Source of the DNA: HGM04593 sp045660825
GTDB lineage: Bacteria; Bacteroidota; Bacteroidia; Bacteroidales; Bacteroidaceae
Direction of reading: 5' to 3'
Assembly (NCBI GenBank): GCA_045660825.1
Contig: JAZREN010000008.1
Location: forward strand, 17,709-81,708
DNA: 64,000 bases
Each line of letters begins with the position of its first letter. Position 1 is the stretch's first letter. Shown in pieces: positions 24,922 through 32,955 of the stretch. The notes under the pieces are model-generated. The model was not told the origin of the DNA. It worked only from the letters and a program-made list of their open reading frames with translations, and ran no database searches. The translations under genes and the position numbers were made by a program.

Positions 24922-25412
24922 CTATTTCTTTGGTGTCTCTTTCTCTTCGATATTGCCGTCGAGGTCGAATCGCTCGAATCTCGCTCGTGCATTCTTGCTT
25001 TCCTGTGCAATCATCTTTTTCAGTCTTTTCGGATTCTGGTCAAAAACATCCATCTTGCAGAAATCATCGGCAAAACCATCGCCTTCCTTAAGGAACGATT
25101 TTTTTGCATCATCCGGTATTGTGCGCTCCGGTTCAATCTGCATCTTTATTGCTTCGGCCAGGTCCTTGACTATCAAGAGGTGGCTGCTGTGGTAAACAAG
25201 TATCTCATATCCAAGGCGTAGTGTGACTGCGTTGCAGTCTTTGCCACCACCCAAAGTCGGGGTTCTTGCTTCCTTCGCCAATCCACAAGAGGATTGCAAA
25301 GAAAAATGTTATGACCATCAGAAGCTTTACCGATATCCATATCTGATGACGTGTTGCATCATAATGCTCTTCTAAAGAGCTGGTATCCCTCGAAGAATTT
25401 TGGAATTTTCAT
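24922..25412 (-). pseudogene. Membrane-anchored protein gene with frame disruptions
   Basis: From ATG at 25412 the frame reads MKIPKFFEGYQLF, then needs a shift near 25375 to read EEHYDATRHQIWISVKLL and a membrane helix (MVITFFFAILLWIGEG). A second shift near 25245 leads into the long frame LGYEILVYHSSHLLIVKD, continuing as a charged soluble domain to the stop at 24922. The pieces together make a coherent one-helix protein of ~160 residues, but no single frame covers it. It may be decaying or carry sequence errors. Not recognised as a family. Confidence 0.65.
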
Positions 25413-25484
25413 TCTGTTGTCTGTTTATGAGTTCCTGACAGGTGTTCTCGCGGTGTGGCATGACGTTGCGACTGCAAACCGCGG

Positions 25485-25520
25485 TAAAAAACAATAGGTC
25501 CCTCATTAAGGAACCTATTG
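25485..25520 (-). terminator. Terminator of the conserved hypothetical gene
   Basis: On the minus strand CAATAGGTTCC pairs with GGACCTATTG (complement of 25492-25501) with one bulged base, followed by a run of six T. It lies directly after the stop at 25525. Confidence 0.85.
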
Positions 25521-25524
25521 ACTA

Positions 25525-26160
25525 TCATTTCTTCTCAATGTCTTCCATGTTCTTGCGTGGCTCTTTCTTCGCGAGTGTGATGATGTTGTACACATACTCT
25601 GTAATCCACGCTTGTGAGTAGCCGAGCTTCTCGTTGTAGTTGCGAACTGAATATACGGTGCGGAATGTGGCCTCGTCCTTCCAGTTGTTCTTGGTGAAGA
25701 TGTCACCAACAATCTTCTCGGTCATGCTGTGCAGGAGCTTGTGCATGAAACCCGGTACGCGGAACTTCCACTTGAGCAGGTTGCCCACAAGCATCATCAG
25801 GTCGTTGTTGAAACCCTGGAATGCAAAGAGGAATGGCTGGGCGTCCTGTATCTTCTTGCAGTTCTTCTTTATTGAACTGTCAATCTCCTTGAAGAAGTTG
25901 TCGTCGAGCTTGTAGATCTGCTCGAGCATCTTCTTGCACTTGCTGCGCTCGCCCACGCCAAGTTTGTTGTTCTGTGTGGGCACCTTGAGGGTGCGCTTGA
26001 AGGTTGCCAGGTCGGGCAACATGTTGATGTTGGTTATGCCAATGTTAGCTGCCATGGCTGCCTGGTAGTATACTCGTATGAGGGTCATGAAATCCTCCAT
26101 GCCACCAACGCGCTGCTCGGCGCTTTTGTCTTTCTTCTTGAAAAAATCAAATAATCCCAT
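25525..26160 (-). CDS. Conserved hypothetical protein downstream of yidC
   Basis: Not recognised by function. A 211-residue soluble, lysine-rich, mostly helical protein starting MGLFDFFKKKDKSAEQ, a short amphipathic start that could touch the membrane. The middle (PFLFAFQGFNNDLMMLVGN) is hydrophobic but not clearly a membrane span. It follows yidC by 49 bases on the same strand and ends at a strong terminator. A role in membrane-protein insertion cannot be claimed from position alone. Confidence 0.7.
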   Translation of the reverse strand: MGLFDFFKKKDKSAEQRVGGMEDFMTLIRVYYQAAMAANIGITNINMLPDLATFKRTLKVPTQNNKLGVGERSKCKKMLEQIYKLDDNFFKEIDSSIKKNCKKIQDAQPFLFAFQGFNNDLMMLVGNLLKWKFRVPGFMHKLLHSMTEKIVGDIFTKNNWKDEATFRTVYSVRNYNEKLGYSQAWITEYVYNIITLAKKEPRKNMEDIEKK

Positions 26161-26209
26161 TATTGAAATTCTTTATCTGTTATTGTTCCTTAATATAAAA
26201 TAGGGCGCA

Positions 26210-28135
26210 TCACTTCTTGCGGCTGTTCTTGATTCGCTCGCGCTCCTCGAGCATCTTGCGCTGCTGCTCCTGCAGTGCCTCAAGGCGTGCCATCATGTTG
26301 GTCTGCTTTGCTGCTGAGTCCTTGTTCTTCTCGGCATATGCCTCCATCTTCTTGAGCAGCTCGTCTTCCTTGACGCTCTTTCTCAAATAGAGTGCAATGA
26401 TGATGCTGAAGAGGGTTGAGAGGAAGTAGTAGTAGTTCAAACCTGCAGAGTAGTTGTTGAACATGAAGAAGAAGATTACCGGCATGAGGTACATCATCCA
26501 GCGCATCATCTTCTGCTGCTGCTCCATCTCGGGTGTTGTCATGGCTGGTGCCTGGAGCTTGCTGGTGTAGTATGTGTTGATAATCTGTGTCACTGAGAAT
26601 AGCAAGCAGAAAATGCTTATGTGGTCACCGATGAGCCACAGATCCTTGTTCCAACTCAAAAGCGCGTCGAATGCCGAGAGGTCGTGTGCCCAAAGGAAAC
26701 TCTCCTGGCGCAACTCAATGGCGTTTGGCACAAAGTTGAAGAGGGCGATGAAGATTGGCATCTGTATGAGCATTGGCAAGCAACCGCCCATTGGGCTTGC
26801 GCCATATTTCTGGTAGAGTGCCATCATCTCCTGCTGTTTCTTCAACTGGTCCTCCTTCTTGGGGTATTTCTCGTTCAGCTCATCGAGATATGGCTTGAGG
26901 GCACGCATCTTTGCCGATGAAACGTATGACTTCTTTGTGAACGGATAGACGCAGAGCTTTACAATGAGTGTGAGTAACAGCAGTACGATACCCATGTTGA
27001 GACCTGTGCTTGAAAGGATGTCGAACAGGTACATGATGAAATAGCGGTTTATCCAGCGTACTATTGGCCAACCAAAGTAGATGAGTTCCTCAAGCTCGAG
27101 GTCGTTCTCGGGGTTGATGGCCTCGACGTTTGCATCCTTAAGGGCGCTGAACTTATTGGGGCCGAAGTAGAACTGGAGGCCGGTTGCTGCTGTGCCGCTT
27201 GGGTCAAACTGTGCTGTTGTTGTAGTTGTGCACTCCTTGAGTATCTTCTCGCCTTCGGGGATGCTGTTGGATGCGATCTTGGTGTTGCTGAAACTGCCGT
27301 CGGCAATCATTATTGACGAGAAGAACTGGTTCTTGTATGCTACCCAGCTTACATTCTCGGTGAGCGACTTGCTGTCGTTCTTCATCTCGCTGAGGTTGTC
27401 GGTGTCGTCATCTGTCAGCTTGTATGTGAGGCTGGTGAAGCGCTGCTCAAAGTCATAGCCCGGCTCCTGCTGGCGCAACAACTGCTTCCATACGATGTCT
27501 ACCGACTCACTTGAACTGAGCAACTCGCCCATGTTGTTTGCCTTGATGTAAAGGTCTGTGACATAACTGTCGGGGCGCAGCTGGTAGATGAAATCGATGT
27601 AGCGTCCCTCGTTGAAGTCGAGTCGCAACACGGCCTTGTCGGCTGTGACCTCCTGCAGGGCAAAATAGCACAGCTCGGTGTTGAGGTCTCCATACTGGGG
27701 TTTCATCTTGAATGTATATGCCATTCTGTTGTCGCCAGGCTTGCTGCTGCTCTTGAGCTTGTCGCTGCTGTCAAAGAGCACTACGTCGCCGCCCTGCTGG
27801 TCCTTATAGTCCTTGAGCGATGCGCTTGTGATGCGGCCGCCAAGGGTGCTGATGGTGACACTCACCTTGTCATTTGACAAAACAACGGGTGTTTCCACAC
27901 CGTTATATACTTTGTGGAAAATGCTTGTGGTGTCGTTCTTGATGCTCTCGAACTGTTTCTTTGCATATTCAGCGCGCTCCTGCTCGATTTTCTGGTCCTG
28001 GATTTTCTTCTGGGCAATGCGCTCCTGACGTGCTTTCTCTCGCTGTATGTCCTCGGGACTCTTCTGGTTGAATTTGAAGAAACCAATGATTACAAGTCCG
28101 ATAAGTACGTATGCGATAATGGTTTTTTTGTTCAT
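26210..28135 (-). CDS. yidC: Membrane protein insertase YidC
   Basis: A 641-residue inner-membrane insertase that folds membrane proteins alone or with SecYEG. Layout: an N-terminal membrane helix (residues ~6-22), a long periplasmic P1 domain (~60-345) of the Gram-negative type, then the conserved core with five membrane segments. In the core the coiled cytoplasmic loop (ALKPYLDELNEKYPKKEDQ) and GASPMGGCLPMLIQMPIFIALF are signatures. The C-terminus is a charged tail ending RERIKNSRKK, as in ribosome-binding YidC tails. Length is normal for Bacteroidales. Confidence 0.97.
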   Translation of the reverse strand: MNKKTIIAYVLIGLVIIGFFKFNQKSPEDIQREKARQERIAQKKIQDQKIEQERAEYAKKQFESIKNDTTSIFHKVYNGVETPVVLSNDKVSVTISTLGGRITSASLKDYKDQQGGDVVLFDSSDKLKSSSKPGDNRMAYTFKMKPQYGDLNTELCYFALQEVTADKAVLRLDFNEGRYIDFIYQLRPDSYVTDLYIKANNMGELLSSSESVDIVWKQLLRQQEPGYDFEQRFTSLTYKLTDDDTDNLSEMKNDSKSLTENVSWVAYKNQFFSSIMIADGSFSNTKIASNSIPEGEKILKECTTTTTAQFDPSGTAATGLQFYFGPNKFSALKDANVEAINPENDLELEELIYFGWPIVRWINRYFIMYLFDILSSTGLNMGIVLLLLTLIVKLCVYPFTKKSYVSSAKMRALKPYLDELNEKYPKKEDQLKKQQEMMALYQKYGASPMGGCLPMLIQMPIFIALFNFVPNAIELRQESFLWAHDLSAFDALLSWNKDLWLIGDHISIFCLLFSVTQIINTYYTSKLQAPAMTTPEMEQQQKMMRWMMYLMPVIFFFMFNNYSAGLNYYYFLSTLFSIIIALYLRKSVKEDELLKKMEAYAEKNKDSAAKQTNMMARLEALQEQQRKMLEERERIKNSRKK

Positions 28136-28288
28136 TTTTTATGTTGTAAGTAGTTTATAATTCAAATTGTTTCCGCAATAGACTTGCAAAGATATGAAAA
28201 AAATAACAATATTCTCCATTTGCGGGGCGCTTAAATGCAAAGTTTATATTTATTATGTCCGTTGCGCACATTTATTGTTAAAAATTAT

Positions 28289-28296
28289 TATCTTCG
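28289..28296 (+). promoter_or_regulatory. Possible -7 element of the DUF3078 gene
   Basis: TATCTTCG lies 19 bases before the start codon at 28315 and matches the TAnnTTyG form seen elsewhere in the window. A clear -33 element at the right distance is not evident. Confidence 0.4.
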
Positions 28297-28314
28297 CACA
28301 TCAAAAATAAAGCT

Positions 28315-29601
28315 ATGAAAACAAGATTGACTATTTCTCTATTCTCTTTGTTCGCGTTGTCTGTGGCAACAGCACAGGACAATTCGGAAGTGTATGACTA
28401 TTTCAACAGCAAGATTGATGAGGCTGTTGCAGCGGCGACTGTGGTTGATGGTGATGATACCGAAGATGCTAACCACGTGTATGCCAAACTGTTTGCGACA
28501 CCAGTGCTCTATGAGTCGGTGGTGAAGGAGGCTTTTACCGGCAATGACGAAACTGCGGAAAACGATGTGAAGGCGATGGACGCCGAGCGCGAGGCTGTGG
28601 TTGAGGAGATGATGATGAATCTTTACCGTACTGCTCCCGAAAAGGTGCAGATGACCGAGGCCGAGTTGCGCAGCGAGAAGTTCGTTCCTACGAATGTGGC
28701 AAAGGTTGCTGCTCCAAGCCTTAACTTTGCAAAGTTGGAAATCCCGACCGATGTGGCCGGTGGCATGAAGACCACTGTGAAGAAACCAAGCAACTGGAAA
28801 TTCTCGGGACGTACATCGTTGACATTTACACAGAACTTCATCTCGGAGAACTGGTACCAGGGTGGTGAGAGCAACTACGCCATGCTTGCGACAATAGACC
28901 TCGACATGAACTATGACGACAAGGACCGCATCACATGGACAAACCACTTTGACCTTGATTTGGGCTTTGCTACATCGCAGGCCGATACACTTCACTCTTT
29001 CAGAACAAATACCGATAAGTTGCGTCTTGAGTCAACATTCGGTTACAAGATTGTGAAGAATCTTGACCTTGCGGCAAAGCTGAAGGTTGAGTCACAGATG
29101 TTGCCAAACTATCCTGTGAATACAGCCGATTTCATCTCTAACTGTCTTGCTCCGCTCGATGCGAATGCTTCAATCGGTTTCAACTTCAAGCCAAATCTCG
29201 GTAACTTCAAGCTCGAAGTCTTCCTTGCTCCTCTCTCGGCCTACAATTTCCGCTATGTACACTATGAGCGCCTTGCGAACTCGCTTGGTGTGAACGAGGA
29301 TAACGGTTTTGATGTCGGCAAGGGACGTGCAAGACACGACTATGGTACCCAGCTTGTGGTTACAATCCCTACATATCAGTTGACTTCGTTCCTCGATGTG
29401 TATTCACGTCTTGAGTACTACACCAATTATCACCGTGCATTCTTCCAGTGGGAGACAAAGTTCAACGTTGCTCTCAGCAAGTATTTCACAGCTTCGTTGA
29501 TGCTTAACGCACGCTTCGATGACAGCGTGACAATGCACGACGAGTGGAAGTTCTGGCAGTTGAAAGAGCTTTTCACACTTGGCGTTGCCTACGCTTGGTA
29601 A
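28315..29601 (+). CDS. DUF3078 outer-membrane beta-barrel protein
   Basis: A 428-residue exported protein (signal peptide ending ATAQ at residue ~21). Residues ~25-135 are an acidic helical region unlike the usual short DUF3078 start. From ~150 the sequence alternates in the manner of beta-barrel strands, with the family signature ISENWYQGGESNYAML and ending in aromatic residues (LGVAYAW), as expected for outer-membrane insertion. Function of the family is unknown. The antiporter gene follows 46 bases downstream and may share the transcript. Confidence 0.85.
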   Translation: MKTRLTISLFSLFALSVATAQDNSEVYDYFNSKIDEAVAAATVVDGDDTEDANHVYAKLFATPVLYESVVKEAFTGNDETAENDVKAMDAEREAVVEEMMMNLYRTAPEKVQMTEAELRSEKFVPTNVAKVAAPSLNFAKLEIPTDVAGGMKTTVKKPSNWKFSGRTSLTFTQNFISENWYQGGESNYAMLATIDLDMNYDDKDRITWTNHFDLDLGFATSQADTLHSFRTNTDKLRLESTFGYKIVKNLDLAAKLKVESQMLPNYPVNTADFISNCLAPLDANASIGFNFKPNLGNFKLEVFLAPLSAYNFRYVHYERLANSLGVNEDNGFDVGKGRARHDYGTQLVVTIPTYQLTSFLDVYSRLEYYTNYHRAFFQWETKFNVALSKYFTASLMLNARFDDSVTMHDEWKFWQLKELFTLGVAYAW

Positions 29602-29647
29602 GAGATAGGACCGAAAAGAAATATTTCACAATAGACAGTATACCATC

Positions 29648-31663
29648 ATGAATTTCAGTACGTTGTTCCCTGTTACCGAACCGACCTGGATTTATCTTGG
29701 GGTGCTGTCTATTGTGCTTTTTGCGCCGTTGTTGTTCAATAAACTGCGCATGCCGCATATCATCGGAATGATTCTTGCCGGCTTGCTCATCGGGCCCAAT
29801 GGTCTGAACATTCTTGACCACGATGACAGTTTTGAACTCTTTGGTGAGGTGGGACTCTTCTACATTATGTTCCTTGCCAGTCTTGAGATCAACATGCAGG
29901 AGATGAAGCAGGCAAAGGGTGGTGCATTGCTCATGGGACTTGCCGTCTTTGCAATACCCATTGCACTCGGTCTGTTGGCGAACATCTTCATTCTGAAGTA
30001 TGATAACCTCATGACCGCGATACTGCTGGCGAGTATGTATGCATCGTACACCCTGATATCGTATCCCATTGTGGCACGTTATGGTCTCTCGCGCCTGCGT
30101 TGCGTGAACTTTGTGGTGGGCGGTACTGTGATTACCGACACGCTCACCCTCTTTGTGCTGGCAATCATTGTTGGTATATCCAGGGGCGAGGCAAATGTGT
30201 GGTTCGTACTGCTCATGTTCGTGAAGCTGATAGCTGTGGGCGCAATAATCATTTTCCTCTTCCCGCGCATTGCACGCTATTTCTTCCGCAACTATAACGA
30301 CAGTGTCATACAGTATATCTTTGTGATGATGCTGCTGTTTCTTGGTGCGGGATTGATGAAACTTGCAGGCATGGAGGGTATCCTCGGTGCCTTCATCACC
30401 GGTTTGGTGCTCAATAGGCTCATCCCTCACTCGTCGCCCCTGATGCGACGTATCGACTTTGTGGGAAATGCGATATTCATACCGTTCTTCCTCATTGGTG
30501 TGGGTATGATGATTGACGTAAGCGTGCTCTTCAAGGGTGGCAATTCGCTCATGGTGGCCGGCGTGATGGTCGCTACCGCACTCACGGGCAAGTGGATTGC
30601 ATCGTTCCTGGTGTCAAAGGTATATCGCATGTCGTCGGGTGAGCGCAACCTTATGTTCGGTTTGAGTACCTCACAGGCTGCTGCAACGTTGGCTGCAGCC
30701 ATTGTGGGTAACAAGATTGGGCTGTTGAACGATGATGTGCTCAACGGAACCATTCTGCTCATTCTTGTAACCTGCATTGTAAGTTCCATTGTTGCCGACA
30801 GGGCGTCGCGTGGGCTCATCCTTTCGGGCAAGGCGCTCAATGCACCGGCCGGGGTGTTGTCAAAGAAGACTCTCCTTGCACTCGCCAACCCAAATATGGT
30901 CGACAGGCTTATGGATTTGGCACTGCTTGTGCGCAAGGAGAACAGCCACATCCCCCTCTCGGCCATCACTGTTGTGCTCGACGAGGATAAACAACGTCAG
31001 CAGCAGGGTGTAAAGGTTCTCGACCATGCTGCCAACATTGCTGCGTCGGTGAATGTACCGCTGCTCACCAAGATGCGACTCACAACCAACCTTGCGCACG
31101 GTATTGTGCACGAGGTAAAGGAGAACGACTATCGCGAGCTGATTCTTGGTTTTCACAAGAAGGAGACTGCCAACGACAGCTTCTTGGGTAACGTGTTGCC
31201 CGAGGTGCTCAACTCGCTCGATTGTCAGGTTGTAATGGCGCGCATGAACATCCCGCTGAATACCGTTCGGGTGATTCACATAACCTTCCCTGCAAAGGCT
31301 GAGTTCGAGGCCGGTTTTGCCTATTGGGTAGAGGAGACTGCGCGCATGGCAAGCGGCTTGGGTTGCAGGATAATGTATCACGGACACCCCGACACAACGG
31401 CAAAAATCAAACTCGAACTGAAGAAACATGCGCCAATCGATGCTTCATTCTTTGAAACCGACGGCGGTAACGACCTCAAGCGACTTGCTCAGGTTATCAA
31501 AAAGGATCACCTGCTCATCATTGTAAGCGCACGCAAGGGCTCAATCTCATTCCGCCCATCGCTCGACCACATCTTTGTGCAGTTGCAGCGCGATTATCAG
31601 GACACACCTATCATGCTCATATACCCAAGCGGCTACAAGGTAGAGGGTGGTGAGACACACTGA
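29648..31663 (+). CDS. Cation:proton antiporter with C-terminal UspA-like domain
   Basis: A 671-residue CPA2-type Na+(K+)/H+ antiporter. Residues ~1-390 contain about 12 membrane helices, with family motifs such as MPHIIGMILAGLLIGPNGL and EGILGAFITGLVLNRLIP. Residues ~410-671 form a soluble tail resembling universal-stress-protein domains (repeated beta-strand/helix pattern; HLLIIVSARKGSISF near the end), which in this subfamily may sense nucleotides. Probably controls internal pH or cation level. No regulatory partner is adjacent. Confidence 0.9.
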   Translation: MNFSTLFPVTEPTWIYLGVLSIVLFAPLLFNKLRMPHIIGMILAGLLIGPNGLNILDHDDSFELFGEVGLFYIMFLASLEINMQEMKQAKGGALLMGLAVFAIPIALGLLANIFILKYDNLMTAILLASMYASYTLISYPIVARYGLSRLRCVNFVVGGTVITDTLTLFVLAIIVGISRGEANVWFVLLMFVKLIAVGAIIIFLFPRIARYFFRNYNDSVIQYIFVMMLLFLGAGLMKLAGMEGILGAFITGLVLNRLIPHSSPLMRRIDFVGNAIFIPFFLIGVGMMIDVSVLFKGGNSLMVAGVMVATALTGKWIASFLVSKVYRMSSGERNLMFGLSTSQAAATLAAAIVGNKIGLLNDDVLNGTILLILVTCIVSSIVADRASRGLILSGKALNAPAGVLSKKTLLALANPNMVDRLMDLALLVRKENSHIPLSAITVVLDEDKQRQQQGVKVLDHAANIAASVNVPLLTKMRLTTNLAHGIVHEVKENDYRELILGFHKKETANDSFLGNVLPEVLNSLDCQVVMARMNIPLNTVRVIHITFPAKAEFEAGFAYWVEETARMASGLGCRIMYHGHPDTTAKIKLELKKHAPIDASFFETDGGNDLKRLAQVIKKDHLLIIVSARKGSISFRPSLDHIFVQLQRDYQDTPIMLIYPSGYKVEGGETH

Positions 31664-31697
31664 TAAAGGTTAAAACGGATAGGTGAATCAAATTACT

Positions 31698-32747
31698 ATG
31701 GAAGATAAGAAATACGACATTTTTGTAAGTTACAGCCGCGCCGACATGGATGTTGTAAAGCGCTTGGTCGATGATATCCACGAAAAGACGAATGCCCGCT
31801 GTTGGGTTGACTGGAACGGAGTGAAGAGTGGCGACCAATTTGTCGATGTTATTATAAATGCCATTGACAGGGTTGATACGGTGCTGTTTATCTTGTCGGA
31901 CAATTCCATGGCTTCGGAGTTTGCAAGAAGGGAAATCGACTATGCACGTAATACTGGCAAGAAGATAATTCCTGTGGTTGTTGATGGCGGTAAACTGCGT
32001 GGCTGGTTCCTCTTCTATTTTGGATCGATAGACTATACAGATGTAAAGTCAACATTGCAATATGATAAATTGATATGTAATATTGAAAAAAGATATGTCA
32101 ATAAATCTGTTAAGTTAAAAGACGACAAAATCCCGAAGAGAAAAGAGCAACTATATAAAAATAAGCCTTTTTGGTTTTGTTTAGTATGTCTTTTATTTTT
32201 TAGTTTGTTTATAACCAAGTTGGTTGATCAAAAAAATGATAAGCAACTTTCAACTTCTTATGCCGTAGGCGACTATTATATCGATGGCACAAAAGAGGGA
32301 ATTGTATTTGCTGTTTACGAAGGCGGAATTCATGGTAAAATCATAAGCCTTTGTGAAGGTAAAGCGCAATGGGCTGTTGATTCTGTGTGGACAAAACAAA
32401 CAAACGCCGTATTCGATGATGGTGGTGTAAGTAATATGGATATAATCAAAGCATGCCCCAACTGGAAAACTGATTATCCAGCTTTTATGTGGTGTTCCTC
32501 TTTGGGTGATGCCTGGTATCTACCTGCTATAAAAGAATTGGAATTGATATATGCAAACAAGGATGTTATAAATCGTGGATTAAATGATCGGGGGTATAGT
32601 GGACTTGGAGAAGATGTATATTGGTCATCTACAGAACATAGAGAGGATATTTCTGCAGCATGGCGTGTCAAGATGAGTGATGGTACAACTTATTATCGTC
32701 GCAAGAAACTAAGTAATACCAATATACGTGCAGTTGCAACTTTTTGA
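31698..32747 (+). CDS. TIR-domain protein with membrane helix and DUF1566-like sensor
   Basis: A 349-residue protein with three parts. Residues ~5-130 are a TIR domain: start YDIFVSYSRAD, WVDWNGVKSGD and FILSDNSMASEFARREIDYA, in which E79 is at the position of the catalytic glutamate of NAD+-cleaving TIRs. A membrane helix follows (~158-175, PFWFCLVCLLFFSLFITK). Residues ~190-349 are a periplasmic DUF1566/Fib_succ-major-like, C-type-lectin-type domain (WYLPAIKELELIY, VYWSSTEH, RAVATF). The architecture suggests an external signal controlling a cytoplasmic TIR. The ATG at 31698 is favoured over GTG at 31683. The C-terminal half is visibly AT-richer than its neighbours. Confidence 0.85.
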   Translation: MEDKKYDIFVSYSRADMDVVKRLVDDIHEKTNARCWVDWNGVKSGDQFVDVIINAIDRVDTVLFILSDNSMASEFARREIDYARNTGKKIIPVVVDGGKLRGWFLFYFGSIDYTDVKSTLQYDKLICNIEKRYVNKSVKLKDDKIPKRKEQLYKNKPFWFCLVCLLFFSLFITKLVDQKNDKQLSTSYAVGDYYIDGTKEGIVFAVYEGGIHGKIISLCEGKAQWAVDSVWTKQTNAVFDDGGVSNMDIIKACPNWKTDYPAFMWCSSLGDAWYLPAIKELELIYANKDVINRGLNDRGYSGLGEDVYWSSTEHREDISAAWRVKMSDGTTYYRRKKLSNTNIRAVATF

Positions 32748-32955
32748 TTTTTAGGATTTACACTCAAGCAAGCTTGGTGTTTCCTCGTTTAATCACATCT
32801 TTCCGCGTGCCGGGCTCTTTGGTCCTTTGGGGCGACCAAAGGACATGATAGAAAGACTTGAAATAAATTCAAGTGAACAATTAAGGTTGAGAATAGCTGT
32901 CGAATATAATGGAGAACGAAAACGAAATTCACGGTAAAATTCTACTGAGCCCCTT

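Noticed and set aside
29573..30430. 285-residue minus-strand frame opposite the antiporter
   Set aside because: Composition is histidine/glutamine-rich and unstructured; it is the shadow of the antiporter gene, which has clear family motifs.
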